Positions 1-5,141 of a stretch of DNA of 5,731 nucleotides are shown piece by piece. Location of the stretch: contig DAOWEE010000358.1 in assembly GCA_030638625.1 (NCBI GenBank), forward strand, positions 1 through 5,731. The letters are read 5' to 3'. The position numbers and the translations under genes were made by a program. Origin of the DNA: Methanosarcinales archaeon (lineage in GTDB: Archaea; Halobacteriota; Methanosarcinia; Methanosarcinales; Methanocomedenaceae). The notes under the pieces were generated by a model. That model had not been told where the DNA came from and did not search any database. It saw only the letters and a program-made list of their open reading frames with translations. The stretch's first letter is position 1. Every line of letters begins with the position of its first letter.

Positions 1-576
1 ATTATCCTGAAATATCTGCCCTTCAAACGCAAACACATCAGTATCCCCTTCCAACCACGCATCAGGGAACAGCCCCGCCTTCATACAGGTCTGGCCCAGG
101 AACTCCTCAGCATCAAACCCATGCTCCACAGCAACCTGCGGTAGCAATAACCCCGAATACGCCCCCCTCTGCACAATAAGCCCATGCCTGCCCACCTCGA
201 CCTCGCCAGGCAGTTCACTGGGCACCCCTTCCAGCCGCTCAGGCATGGTAAGCACCGTAACTTCCATATCGATAGTCTCCAGCTCCCCAGGAGTCACAGG
301 GTTAAACCGTGGGTCCTCTGTGGCCGCATTAATGGCAGAGATGATAATGGCATCGCCCAACGGCATGACCGGATACGGTCGGCCAATACAGCCCCGTAGT
401 TCCTTACCAGAATCGTAACGGCGGTTCAGCGTCACGAACACACCCCTGTTTTCATAAAAAACAGGTGGCAAGTCGTCTGCTGTAATGGTCTGACTGGCAG
501 CTAAATATTCATGTATGGCCCTGCGAGCCAAATCCAGTGCGCACTTCCCTTCCTCAGGGGTGAGTAATTCAGTCAT
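1..576 (-). CDS. AMMECR1-domain protein (TIGR00296-type), 3' end cut by window edge
   Basis: Reading leftward from the ATG at 576-574, the frame stays open for 192 codons to base 1 with no stop, so the C-terminus is cut off. Archaeal members are about 195-200 residues, so only a few residues should be missing. The family signature LRGCIG is at residues 60-65, preceded by GVFVTLNRR (45-53) and followed by an NAATEDPRF segment and a C-terminal half containing LPQVAVEHGF and a Trp in DAWLEGD. These match the AMMECR1 family. The biochemical role of this family is not settled; the conserved Cys in the signature has been suggested to be functional, and many prokaryotic homologues occur with MEMO1-like and radical-SAM proteins, neither of which is visible here. 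The gene starts 18 bases after the PAN stop on the same strand, so co-transcription is likely. The ribosome site is weak (GGAA just upstream). Family call is firm, function unknown. Confidence 0.93.
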   Translation of the reverse strand, partial: MTELLTPEEGKCALDLARRAIHEYLAASQTITADDLPPVFYENRGVFVTLNRRYDSGKELRGCIGRPYPVMPLGDAIIISAINAATEDPRFNPVTPGELETIDMEVTVLTMPERLEGVPSELPGEVEVGRHGLIVQRGAYSGLLLPQVAVEHGFDAEEFLGQTCMKAGLFPDAWLEGDTDVFAFEGQIFQDN

Positions 577-594
577 ATTTTCCAGATTGCAAAC

Positions 595-1818
595 CTACAC
601 AAACATGCCAGAGGGGGCATCTTCATTCTCTTCCACAATTATCTTATGATAAGCATCCATTAAATCTGCCATCATAATTTTCTTATCCCGCCTGCGTATC
701 ACGAACATACCTGCCTCGGTCACGACGGCCTTAATGTCAGCACCACTCAAATCCTCAGTGAGTTTTACCAGTTTATCGATATCCACGTCATCACCCAGCG
801 CCATGTTCCTGGTATGTATCTTGAAAATCTCTAACCGCCCCTTTTCATCAGGCAAAGGTATCTCAATGATCCTGTCAAACCGTCCGGGCCGCAGCAGGGC
901 AGGGTCAAGCAGGTCAATACGGTTGGTAGCGGCCACAATCTTAACATCGCCCCGCTCCTCAAAGCCGTCAAGTTCGGCAAGCAATTGTATCATGGTCCGG
1001 TTCACTTCAGCCGAGCCTGTTGTCCCATCATGTGTACGGCGTCCGCCCACGGCATCGATCTCATCAATGAAAACAATACTGGGCGACTTATCTTTCGCCA
1101 TCTGGAACACATCACGCACCAGCCTCGCGCCTTCACCCACGTACTTCTGAACCAGTTCGGAACCCGACATCCTGATGAACGTGGCATGGGCCCTGCTGGC
1201 CACGGCCTTGGCAATCAGAGTCTTACCGCTACCGGGCGGGCCGTATAGTAGTACGCCCCTTGGAGGTTCTATTCCTACATCTATGAACATTTGCGGGTCT
1301 GTGAGAGGCAGTTCAATGGTTTCGACAACTTCCTGAATCTCATCATCAAGGCCACCTATGGAATTATAATCTATATCTGGAGCTTCAATAAGTTCCATCA
1401 CCCTGGCCCGCATATCTGCGGGTTTGGATAATAAATTGACAATGCCAAAACCATTGTTCACCGCCACTCTCATTCCCGCTTCCAGTTCACCTTCCATTTC
1501 GGGCGGAATGTCTATTAATACCTCCTGGTTGCTGCCATGCTGGCGCAGCAGGGCAGTATCCTCCAGGACTTCCATCACAGATGCAACAAACAGCGGCGGA
1601 CGTTTCAACTCTTCAATCTGCTCCTTGAGTTTCTGAATATTCTGTAGGTAACTGCTGTTTGCCACTGCAGCATCGAGAAGTCTGGTCTGGAGCTGGTTGT
1701 TCTGCTCATCCATTTGTTCGAGTTTCTGTTTCAGTGTTTCTATCTCAGTCTCGTTGTCCCGTTTCTGAGAATTTACAAAATCTGGATTATTTGATGATTG
1801 GGCAATTGTATTATCCAT
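595..1818 (-). CDS. pan: Proteasome-activating nucleotidase (PAN), AAA+ ATPase
   Basis: 407 residues, near the usual 400-430 for archaeal PAN. This is the hexameric cytoplasmic ATPase that unfolds proteins and feeds them into the 20S proteasome. Domain order: a charged N-terminus, a heptad-rich coiled coil at about 22-72, a Pro-Pro at 74-75 at the coil/OB junction, an OB-fold at about 76-135, then the AAA+ module. Visible motifs are Walker A GPPGSGKT (193-200), aromatic pore loop Y226-V227-G228, Walker B IVFIDEID (248-255, E253 catalytic), sensor-1 N299 in AATN, and arginine fingers R310 and R313 in the RPGR segment. The C-terminus is Met-Phe-Val, where the proteasome-docking HbYX motif normally has Tyr. 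The ATG at 1818 fits the family N-terminus and a TATA-like box 32 bases upstream. No good Shine-Dalgarno is seen, which suggests a near-leaderless mRNA. It ends in TAG and is followed in the same frame by the AMMECR1 gene. Confidence 0.97.
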   Translation of the reverse strand: MDNTIAQSSNNPDFVNSQKRDNETEIETLKQKLEQMDEQNNQLQTRLLDAAVANSSYLQNIQKLKEQIEELKRPPLFVASVMEVLEDTALLRQHGSNQEVLIDIPPEMEGELEAGMRVAVNNGFGIVNLLSKPADMRARVMELIEAPDIDYNSIGGLDDEIQEVVETIELPLTDPQMFIDVGIEPPRGVLLYGPPGSGKTLIAKAVASRAHATFIRMSGSELVQKYVGEGARLVRDVFQMAKDKSPSIVFIDEIDAVGGRRTHDGTTGSAEVNRTMIQLLAELDGFEERGDVKIVAATNRIDLLDPALLRPGRFDRIIEIPLPDEKGRLEIFKIHTRNMALGDDVDIDKLVKLTEDLSGADIKAVVTEAGMFVIRRRDKKIMMADLMDAYHKIIVEENEDAPSGMFV

Positions 1819-1843
1819 ATACTGCAGAATGGGATATAATCCG

Positions 1844-1850
1844 ATATAAA
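1844..1850 (-). promoter_or_regulatory. TATA-like box for the PAN-AMMECR1 operon
   Basis: On the minus strand this reads TTTATAT, starting 32 bases before the PAN ATG. With the usual archaeal TATA-to-start distance of about 25 bases from the box centre, transcription would begin only a few bases before the ATG. That agrees with the lack of a Shine-Dalgarno sequence. A second AT-rich motif (1832-1842) is too close to the ATG to be the TATA box. Confidence 0.5.
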
Positions 1851-1937
1851 CGTTATTAGTTCAACAAAAATACATATTACAACCGATACTCAAATCGCAA
1901 CCATATGATGGCATAATTCAACATCCGCAATCTAAAA

Positions 1938-1968
1938 TTTTAAATAGATGCGAGAACTAATTATATTA
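1938..1968 (+). promoter_or_regulatory. Candidate promoter region of the KaiC-like gene
   Basis: Two TATA-like stretches lie in the AT-rich divergent region: TTTAAATA (1938-1945), preceded by purines that could act as a BRE, and TTATATTA (1961-1968). The second would place the RNA start near 1990 and give a leader of roughly 55 bases. I cannot decide between them by eye. The whole 1819-2046 gap holds the divergent promoters and shows no convincing gene. Confidence 0.35.
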
Positions 1969-2034
1969 AATAATAATACTCATGAGGTATTAATGTACAT
2001 CTAAGTTTTCAATCTTAGCAACAATAAAACTCGA

Positions 2035-2039
2035 GGGAG
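2035..2039 (+). promoter_or_regulatory. Shine-Dalgarno site of the KaiC-like gene
   Basis: GGGAG, 7 bases before the ATG at 2047, is a good match to the archaeal anti-Shine-Dalgarno and fixes this start. Confidence 0.75.
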
Positions 2040-2046
2040 ATTCATA

Positions 2047-2814
2047 ATGGAAGGTAATGTAACCAATTTAAGCGACCCTGATTTACGTGTTCCAACTGGA
2101 GTGGAAGGTTTTGATGAACTGTGCGGTGGCGGATTTATAAAGGACAGGACATACCTGATATCAGGTACATCAGGTGCTGGAAAGACTATATTTACACTGC
2201 AGTTCCTGTACAACGGAATAACCAAATATGGAGAGAATGGCATATTTGTTGCAACAGAGGAACGACCCGAACAGATCAGGGAAAATGCCCTGATGTTTGG
2301 CTGGGATTTTAAGAAACTTGAAGACGAGGGGCGTCTTGCTATCATCGATGCAGCCTCAACAAAGATCGGTATACCTTCCCAGGAGAAGTACGTTGATGTA
2401 CGACCTTTTGATATGCGTTCCATGATGGACCAGATCATAATGATCCAGGAAGAAATCGATGCCAAGAGAGCAGTGATAGATTCGACCACTTCCATAGGTT
2501 TTTATTTACAGGACCCGGCAAAGATACGCGTTGAACTGCTTAAACTGTCCACCACCCTTGAAATCCTGGGACTGACCTCATTAATGACATCCGAGATTGT
2601 AGATGATGACCATCCCAGTCGTTTCGGTGTGGAGAATTTTGTGACCGAAGGTACAATAGCCCTCTACTATAAGAGAATGGAGAATGTAAGGGTGCGCAGC
2701 ATGGAGATTTATAAAATGCGCGGCTCGGACCACAGCAAGAAAATCCATCCTTACGATATCACCGGTGATGGCATAGTGGTACATCCTCACGAAGAGGTAT
2801 ATCAAGTATTTTAA
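2047..2814 (+). CDS. Single-domain KaiC-like (RecA-fold) ATPase
   Basis: 255 residues forming one KaiC/RadA-type RecA domain; cyanobacterial KaiC has two. The segment VPTGVEGFDELCGGGF (15-30) is the classical family opening. Walker A is GTSGAGKT (40-47), the catalytic glutamate pair is E71-E72, and the Walker B strand AVIDS ends at D145-S146. Near the C-terminus KMRGSDH (223-229) supplies the Lys, Arg and His that in KaiC contact the neighbouring subunit's nucleotide, followed by YDITGDGIVVHP (236-247). The FGVENFV segment (193-199) resembles the CI half of KaiC, which hydrolyses ATP, rather than the Ser/Thr-phosphorylated CII half. Archaeal one-domain KaiC proteins are common and are mostly linked to signalling or motility control, but the target of this one cannot be read from its neighbours. 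It appears monocistronic, with its own Shine-Dalgarno and a strong terminator 20 bases after the stop. Family call is firm, cellular role unknown. Confidence 0.95.
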   Translation: MEGNVTNLSDPDLRVPTGVEGFDELCGGGFIKDRTYLISGTSGAGKTIFTLQFLYNGITKYGENGIFVATEERPEQIRENALMFGWDFKKLEDEGRLAIIDAASTKIGIPSQEKYVDVRPFDMRSMMDQIIMIQEEIDAKRAVIDSTTSIGFYLQDPAKIRVELLKLSTTLEILGLTSLMTSEIVDDDHPSRFGVENFVTEGTIALYYKRMENVRVRSMEIYKMRGSDHSKKIHPYDITGDGIVVHPHEEVYQVF

Positions 2815-2834
2815 GTGCAGTTATTTCATAAAAA

Positions 2835-2873
2835 GGGCAGCGGTTTTAGGTTAAACTGCTGTCCGTTTTTTTT
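2835..2873. terminator. Hairpin plus T-run terminator, probably bidirectional
   Basis: GGGCAGCGGTTT (2835-2846) pairs with AAACTGCTGTCC (2853-2864): 12 base pairs, two of them G-U, around a 6-base loop. On the plus strand one G and eight T follow (2866-2873). On the minus strand the A-run at 2830-2834 gives five U after the same hairpin. It lies between the stop of the KaiC-like gene (2814) and the stop of the convergent zinc-ribbon gene (2883), so it can end transcription from both sides. Confidence 0.85.
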
Positions 2874-2882
2874 ATCCAGCTT

Positions 2883-3023
2883 TTATTCTGCGAATTGCTC
2901 TTCTTCTCCGCATTCCACACATTTGTAGATAACAAGTTTCCGGCCAAGATGGTCAAATCGTTTTCCAGTTGGGTACCTGAACAGGTTCATTTTACCCTCA
3001 CATATCTTACAATAATGTATCAT
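2883..3023 (-). CDS. Small zinc-ribbon protein, 46 residues
   Basis: The frame from the ATG at 3023-3021 to TAA at 2885-2883 encodes 46 residues. Two CxxC pairs, C5-K-I-C8 and C35-V-E-C38, are separated by 26 residues. That spacing is typical of a zinc ribbon, with basic and aromatic residues between the knuckles (RYPTGKRF, 16-23) and an acidic tail. Strong start signals support a real gene: GGGAGG sits 6 bases before the ATG, a TATA-like box lies about 40 bases upstream, and a terminator follows its stop. The product would be cytoplasmic and probably binds nucleic acid or a protein partner, but I do not recognise the specific family and assign no function. Its size is below many gene-finding cut-offs. 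hisI is 113 bases upstream on the same strand, but the TATA-like box between them suggests separate transcription. Confidence 0.8.
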   Translation of the reverse strand: MIHYCKICEGKMNLFRYPTGKRFDHLGRKLVIYKCVECGEEEQFAE

Positions 3024-3029
3024 TGGATG

Positions 3030-3035
3030 CCTCCC
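3030..3035 (-). promoter_or_regulatory. Shine-Dalgarno site of the zinc-ribbon gene
   Basis: On the minus strand this is GGGAGG with a 6-base spacer to the ATG at 3023. The other nearby ATG (3037-3035) is out of frame and reaches a stop after five codons, so it is not the start. Confidence 0.75.
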
Positions 3036-3060
3036 ATATTCATCCTGTAATCACTTATAA

Positions 3061-3068
3061 TATATAAT
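3061..3068 (-). promoter_or_regulatory. TATA-like box for the zinc-ribbon gene
   Basis: ATTATATA on the minus strand lies within a very AT-rich stretch (3055-3083). It is placed so that RNA would start near 3039, giving a short leader that includes the Shine-Dalgarno. The AT richness makes the exact box uncertain. Confidence 0.4.
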
Positions 3069-3136
3069 TATTATTATAATTTACCACACCTTAAAGCTGG
3101 TCACCATCGCACCGTTTGCTTTGTCGGCATACACGT

Positions 3137-3517
3137 TTAATATACATCCTCTGGATTGAATGCCTTCTCGCCCACCACGTCACCGTCAAGGGTGCGATAG
3201 AAACACGACCTATAACCGGTATGGCAAGCTCCGCCGCCTAATTGTTCAACTTTCATCAGCACAGCATCGGCATCGCAGTCTATATACATCTCATGTACCA
3301 CCTGGACATGACCCGAACTTTCGCCCTTGAGCCATTGCTTGCCCCGGCTGCGGCTGTAGTAATGTGCCTTACCGGTATCCACTGTCTTTTCAAGGGCCTC
3401 AAGGTTCATGAAAGCCAGCATCAGTATCTCGTTGGTCTGGTAATCCTGGGCTATTGCAGTAATAAGTCCTTTATCATCAAATTTAAGCTGGTTGCGAATC
3501 TCATCTGATATTTTCAT
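3137..3517 (-). CDS. hisI: Phosphoribosyl-AMP cyclohydrolase (HisI)
   Basis: 126 residues, the normal size of a stand-alone archaeal HisI; no HisE domain is fused. It opens the purine ring of phosphoribosyl-AMP to give ProFAR, the third step of histidine synthesis, in the cytoplasm. Visible family motifs are AHYYSRSRGKQWLKGESSGH (51-70), the metal-binding DCDAD (80-84, with D80, D82, D84 for Mg and C81 for Zn), and GACHTGYRSCFYR (96-108) with the other two Zn cysteines C98 and C105. All expected ligands are present, so it should be active. No other his gene is in the window, which fits the scattered his genes of many archaea. The ATG at 3517 agrees with the family N-terminus. The ribosome site is weak (AGGGA, about 6 bases upstream). 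The gene diverges from the Trm5-like gene across 90 bases. Confidence 0.97.
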   Translation of the reverse strand: MKISDEIRNQLKFDDKGLITAIAQDYQTNEILMLAFMNLEALEKTVDTGKAHYYSRSRGKQWLKGESSGHVQVVHEMYIDCDADAVLMKVEQLGGGACHTGYRSCFYRTLDGDVVGEKAFNPEDVY

Positions 3518-3539
3518 CTTTTTTCCCTATGCCTTATAA

Positions 3540-3548
3540 TAATAAAAT
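3540..3548 (-). promoter_or_regulatory. Possible TATA-like box for hisI
   Basis: The minus strand reads ATTTTATTA, beginning 31 bases before the hisI ATG, which is the distance expected for a short-leader archaeal mRNA. The match is poor and the region is generally AT-rich. Confidence 0.3.
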
Positions 3549-3574
3549 CATTTGGATTAGACAATAATGAGAAC

Positions 3575-3581
3575 TATATAT
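3575..3581 (+). promoter_or_regulatory. TATA-like box for the Trm5-like gene
   Basis: TATATAT begins 33 bases before the ATG at 3608, so RNA should start about 5 bases before the gene. The only ribosome-site resemblance is a weak AGG at 3595-3597, consistent with near-leaderless translation. Confidence 0.5.
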
Positions 3582-3607
3582 GCAGTCAATACACAGGTTG
3601 GTTTGAC

Positions 3608-4411
3608 ATGACGCTAAGGGATATGATTCGGGGTAAAAGTGCTGTACCTGAATCGCTGTTGCATCTGGTTCCCAACAGATTTGAAGTGGTAGGAGATGTG
3701 GCTGTTATTGCCATACCGCATCAATTGCACACATACAGGCATGTAATTGCAGAAACGATAACAGAGCAACGCAAGAATATCAGGACAGTATTAAATAAGG
3801 TGGCCATGCTGAAGGGTGAATCGCGCCTGGGTGGGTACGAAACACTATCTGGCAGCGACACTATTACCCTGCACAGGGAATATGGTCATCTTTACCGCCT
3901 GGACGTGAAGACAGTGTTCTTCAATACCCACCTTTCGTATGAGAGATTCCGTGTGGCATCAAAAATTGAATCCGGTGAGCATGTGCTGGTACCCTTTAGC
4001 GGCGTAGGTCCTTTTGTCATTCCGGCAGCAGTCTGTGGGGCCAGGGTCACTGCTGTGGAAAAGAACCCGGATGCATGCCGTTGGCTGGCCGGTAATGTGG
4101 AGTTAAACCATGTCGAGAAATACGTATCAATAATCCAGGGTGATGCAAAGTGTATCCCGGGAATGTTAAAAACAGGATTTGACAGGGCTATAATACCCAC
4201 ACCATATGGAATGGACCATTTCTTATATGATATGTCCTGGCTGGTACGACAGGGCGGCAGCATACACTTCTATACCTTTAAGAAACCACACCAGATTCCT
4301 GGCCTGGTGGAGGAGTACGGCCGCAATGGCCTGGAAGTGGTGTTCTACCGCAGGTGTGGCAACGTGGCGCCCGGGGTAAGCCGCTGGGTGTTCGACCTGA
4401 TTAAGCATTAG
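3608..4411 (+). CDS. Trm5/Taw2-family (COG2520) SAM-dependent tRNA-modifying enzyme
   Basis: 267 residues. Residues about 28-110 match the D2 domain of archaeal Trm5 (VLNKVAMLKGESRLGGYETL, 61-80; Glu-Tyr-Gly at 91-93; LDV at 98-100). Residues 110-267 are a Rossmann SAM domain: motif I VPFSGVGPF (128-136), acidic E151 in AVEKNPDA, D179 in QGDAK, and the C-terminal APGVSRWVFDL (254-264). The N-terminal D1 domain that full Trm5b uses to read tRNA shape is absent. Trm5 methylates G37 (m1G37); its relative Taw2 transfers an aminocarboxypropyl group in wyosine synthesis. Here the usual Asn-Leu-Pro motif after the fourth strand is replaced by PTPYG (197-201), and the Arg of the usual Pro-Arg-Leu segment by His (T107-H108-L109). 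The exact reaction is therefore undecided. It is transcribed away from hisI and ends in TAG. Confidence 0.85.
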   Translation: MTLRDMIRGKSAVPESLLHLVPNRFEVVGDVAVIAIPHQLHTYRHVIAETITEQRKNIRTVLNKVAMLKGESRLGGYETLSGSDTITLHREYGHLYRLDVKTVFFNTHLSYERFRVASKIESGEHVLVPFSGVGPFVIPAAVCGARVTAVEKNPDACRWLAGNVELNHVEKYVSIIQGDAKCIPGMLKTGFDRAIIPTPYGMDHFLYDMSWLVRQGGSIHFYTFKKPHQIPGLVEEYGRNGLEVVFYRRCGNVAPGVSRWVFDLIKH

Positions 4412-4419
4412 AAAAAAAT

Positions 4420-4449
4420 AGTAAAGTTCTTTACTTACCTGTGTTTTTA
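4420..4449 (+). terminator. Weak candidate terminator after the Trm5-like gene
   Basis: AGTAAA (4420-4425) pairs with TTTACT (4430-4435) around the tetraloop GTTC. Five T occur at 4445-4449, nine bases after the stem. The hairpin is short and A/T-rich, but T-runs alone can end archaeal transcription. The remainder of the 4412-4513 gap is AT-rich and presumably carries the NYN gene promoter; I could not pick a confident TATA box. Confidence 0.35.
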
Positions 4450-4502
4450 TGATATTATTCGATACAGTTTATTGCAGACATTGTGTCACATTTAGTTTAT
4501 AA

Positions 4503-4507
4503 GAGGA
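4503..4507 (+). promoter_or_regulatory. Shine-Dalgarno site of the NYN gene
   Basis: GAGGA with a 6-base spacer to the ATG at 4514. This favours Met1 over the in-frame Met4 as the start. Confidence 0.7.
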
Positions 4508-4513
4508 ATGTAA

Positions 4514-5071
4514 ATGAAACCTATGAAAAGTGGTTTTGGAGCTATTCGTAATTATCTTGGTTCAAAGCAGGAGAAAGGAAGACGTAAGATTGCCCTGCTT
4601 GTAGACGGCCCAAACATGCTCCGCAAGGAGTTCCAGATAAATCTGGAAGGGATACGGGATGTACTCAAGGATTACGGCACCATCAAGATAGGCAGGGTAT
4701 TCCTGAACCAGTATGCTTCAGAAAAACTTATTGAGGCCATTGAGACACAGGGATTGGAACCTATCATTTGCAGCAGTGATGTGGATGTCAGGCTATCCGT
4801 GGAAGGCATGGAAATGGTATTCAGTCCTGTTATTGATATTATTGCACTGGTAACCAGGGACGCCGATTTCAAACCGCTACTGAACAAGGCCAACGAACAT
4901 GGGAAAGAAACCATCCTGTTTGGTGCTGAACCAGGGATGTCCATCGGGCTTAAGAATTCTGCAGACTACGTGATAATCATGAAAGAAGGCGTGATGGGAC
5001 ATGAATACGATATCACAGGCAGTGAAAACATAGAGGATGGTATTGAAAGTCCTGACAAGGATTTGAAGTGA
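4514..5071 (+). CDS. NYN-domain protein (TIGR00288-type, LabA/DUF88-like), putative RNase fold
   Basis: 185 residues. A basic N-terminal 24 residues lead into a NYN (PIN-like) domain at about 25-158. Key motifs are LLVDGPNM (28-35, acidic D31 and N34), the VDVRLSVEGMEM segment (90-101, with D90 and D92), ALVTRDADFKPLL (111-123, with D116 and D118), KANEHGKETILFGAEPG (125-141), and NSADYVI (148-154). The acidic residues D31, D92, D116 and D118 are where NYN/PIN nucleases bind metal, so RNase activity is plausible but not shown for this archaeal family. The last 25 residues are an acidic, probably disordered tail. LabA of cyanobacteria, a KaiC-output regulator, has the same fold. The gene has its own Shine-Dalgarno and looks monocistronic, ending in TGA. 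Family call is firm, substrate unknown. Confidence 0.9.
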   Translation: MKPMKSGFGAIRNYLGSKQEKGRRKIALLVDGPNMLRKEFQINLEGIRDVLKDYGTIKIGRVFLNQYASEKLIEAIETQGLEPIICSSDVDVRLSVEGMEMVFSPVIDIIALVTRDADFKPLLNKANEHGKETILFGAEPGMSIGLKNSADYVIIMKEGVMGHEYDITGSENIEDGIESPDKDLK

Positions 5072-5101
5072 TTTATAAGTCAAAGGTAATTTATAAGTCA
5101 A
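5071..5101. repeat. Two copies of a 13-base direct repeat
   Basis: ATTTATAAGTCAA occurs at 5071-5083 and again at 5089-5101, an 18-base period with a 5-base gap. The first copy starts on the last base of the NYN stop codon. Each contains TTTATAA, which looks like a TATA box, but no gene follows on the plus strand. It may be a small local duplication in the 3' untranslated region. Confidence 0.8.
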
Positions 5102-5107
5102 GTTAAA

Positions 5108-5127
5108 GTGCCAATATACTTTGGCAC
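5108..5127. terminator. Hairpin between convergent genes, probable shared terminator
   Basis: GTGCCAA (5108-5114) pairs perfectly with TTGGCAC (5121-5127) around a 6-base loop. It lies 36 bases after the NYN stop and 14 bases after the stop of the convergent membrane-protein gene. The plus strand lacks a T-run directly after it; the minus strand has TTTAACTT. Position suggests transcription ending or 3'-end protection for both RNAs. Confidence 0.5.
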
Positions 5128-5141
5128 CTAACAACTTTGTC

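Noticed and set aside
184..399. 71-codon plus-strand frame opposite AMMECR1
   Set aside because: It is a shadow of the conserved AMMECR1 frame, including its LRGCIG signature.
734..1150. 138-codon plus-strand frame opposite PAN
   Set aside because: It lies entirely antisense to the conserved AAA+ domain, its product is Ser/Arg-rich with no motif, and no start signal is seen. Same for the other frames at 985-1248, 1002-1214, 1424-1636 and 1659-1859.
2001..2495. 164-codon minus-strand frame opposite the KaiC-like gene
   Set aside because: It is antisense to the Walker A region of a clear ATPase, the translation is Ser-rich and low in information, and no family match is apparent.
3892..4263. 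123-codon minus-strand frame opposite the Trm5-like gene
   Set aside because: It overlaps the conserved SAM-binding motifs on the other strand and its product shows no recognisable domain.
4482..4490. TGTG-T-CACA inverted repeat upstream of the NYN gene as an operator
   Set aside because: Only 4-bp arms around one base; this is expected by chance and no second copy is near.
4409..4495. TAG readthrough extension of the Trm5-like protein by 27 codons
   Set aside because: The family's C-terminal strand (APGVSRWVFDL) is already complete before the TAG, and the extension covers a hairpin and AT-rich spacer with no conserved look.
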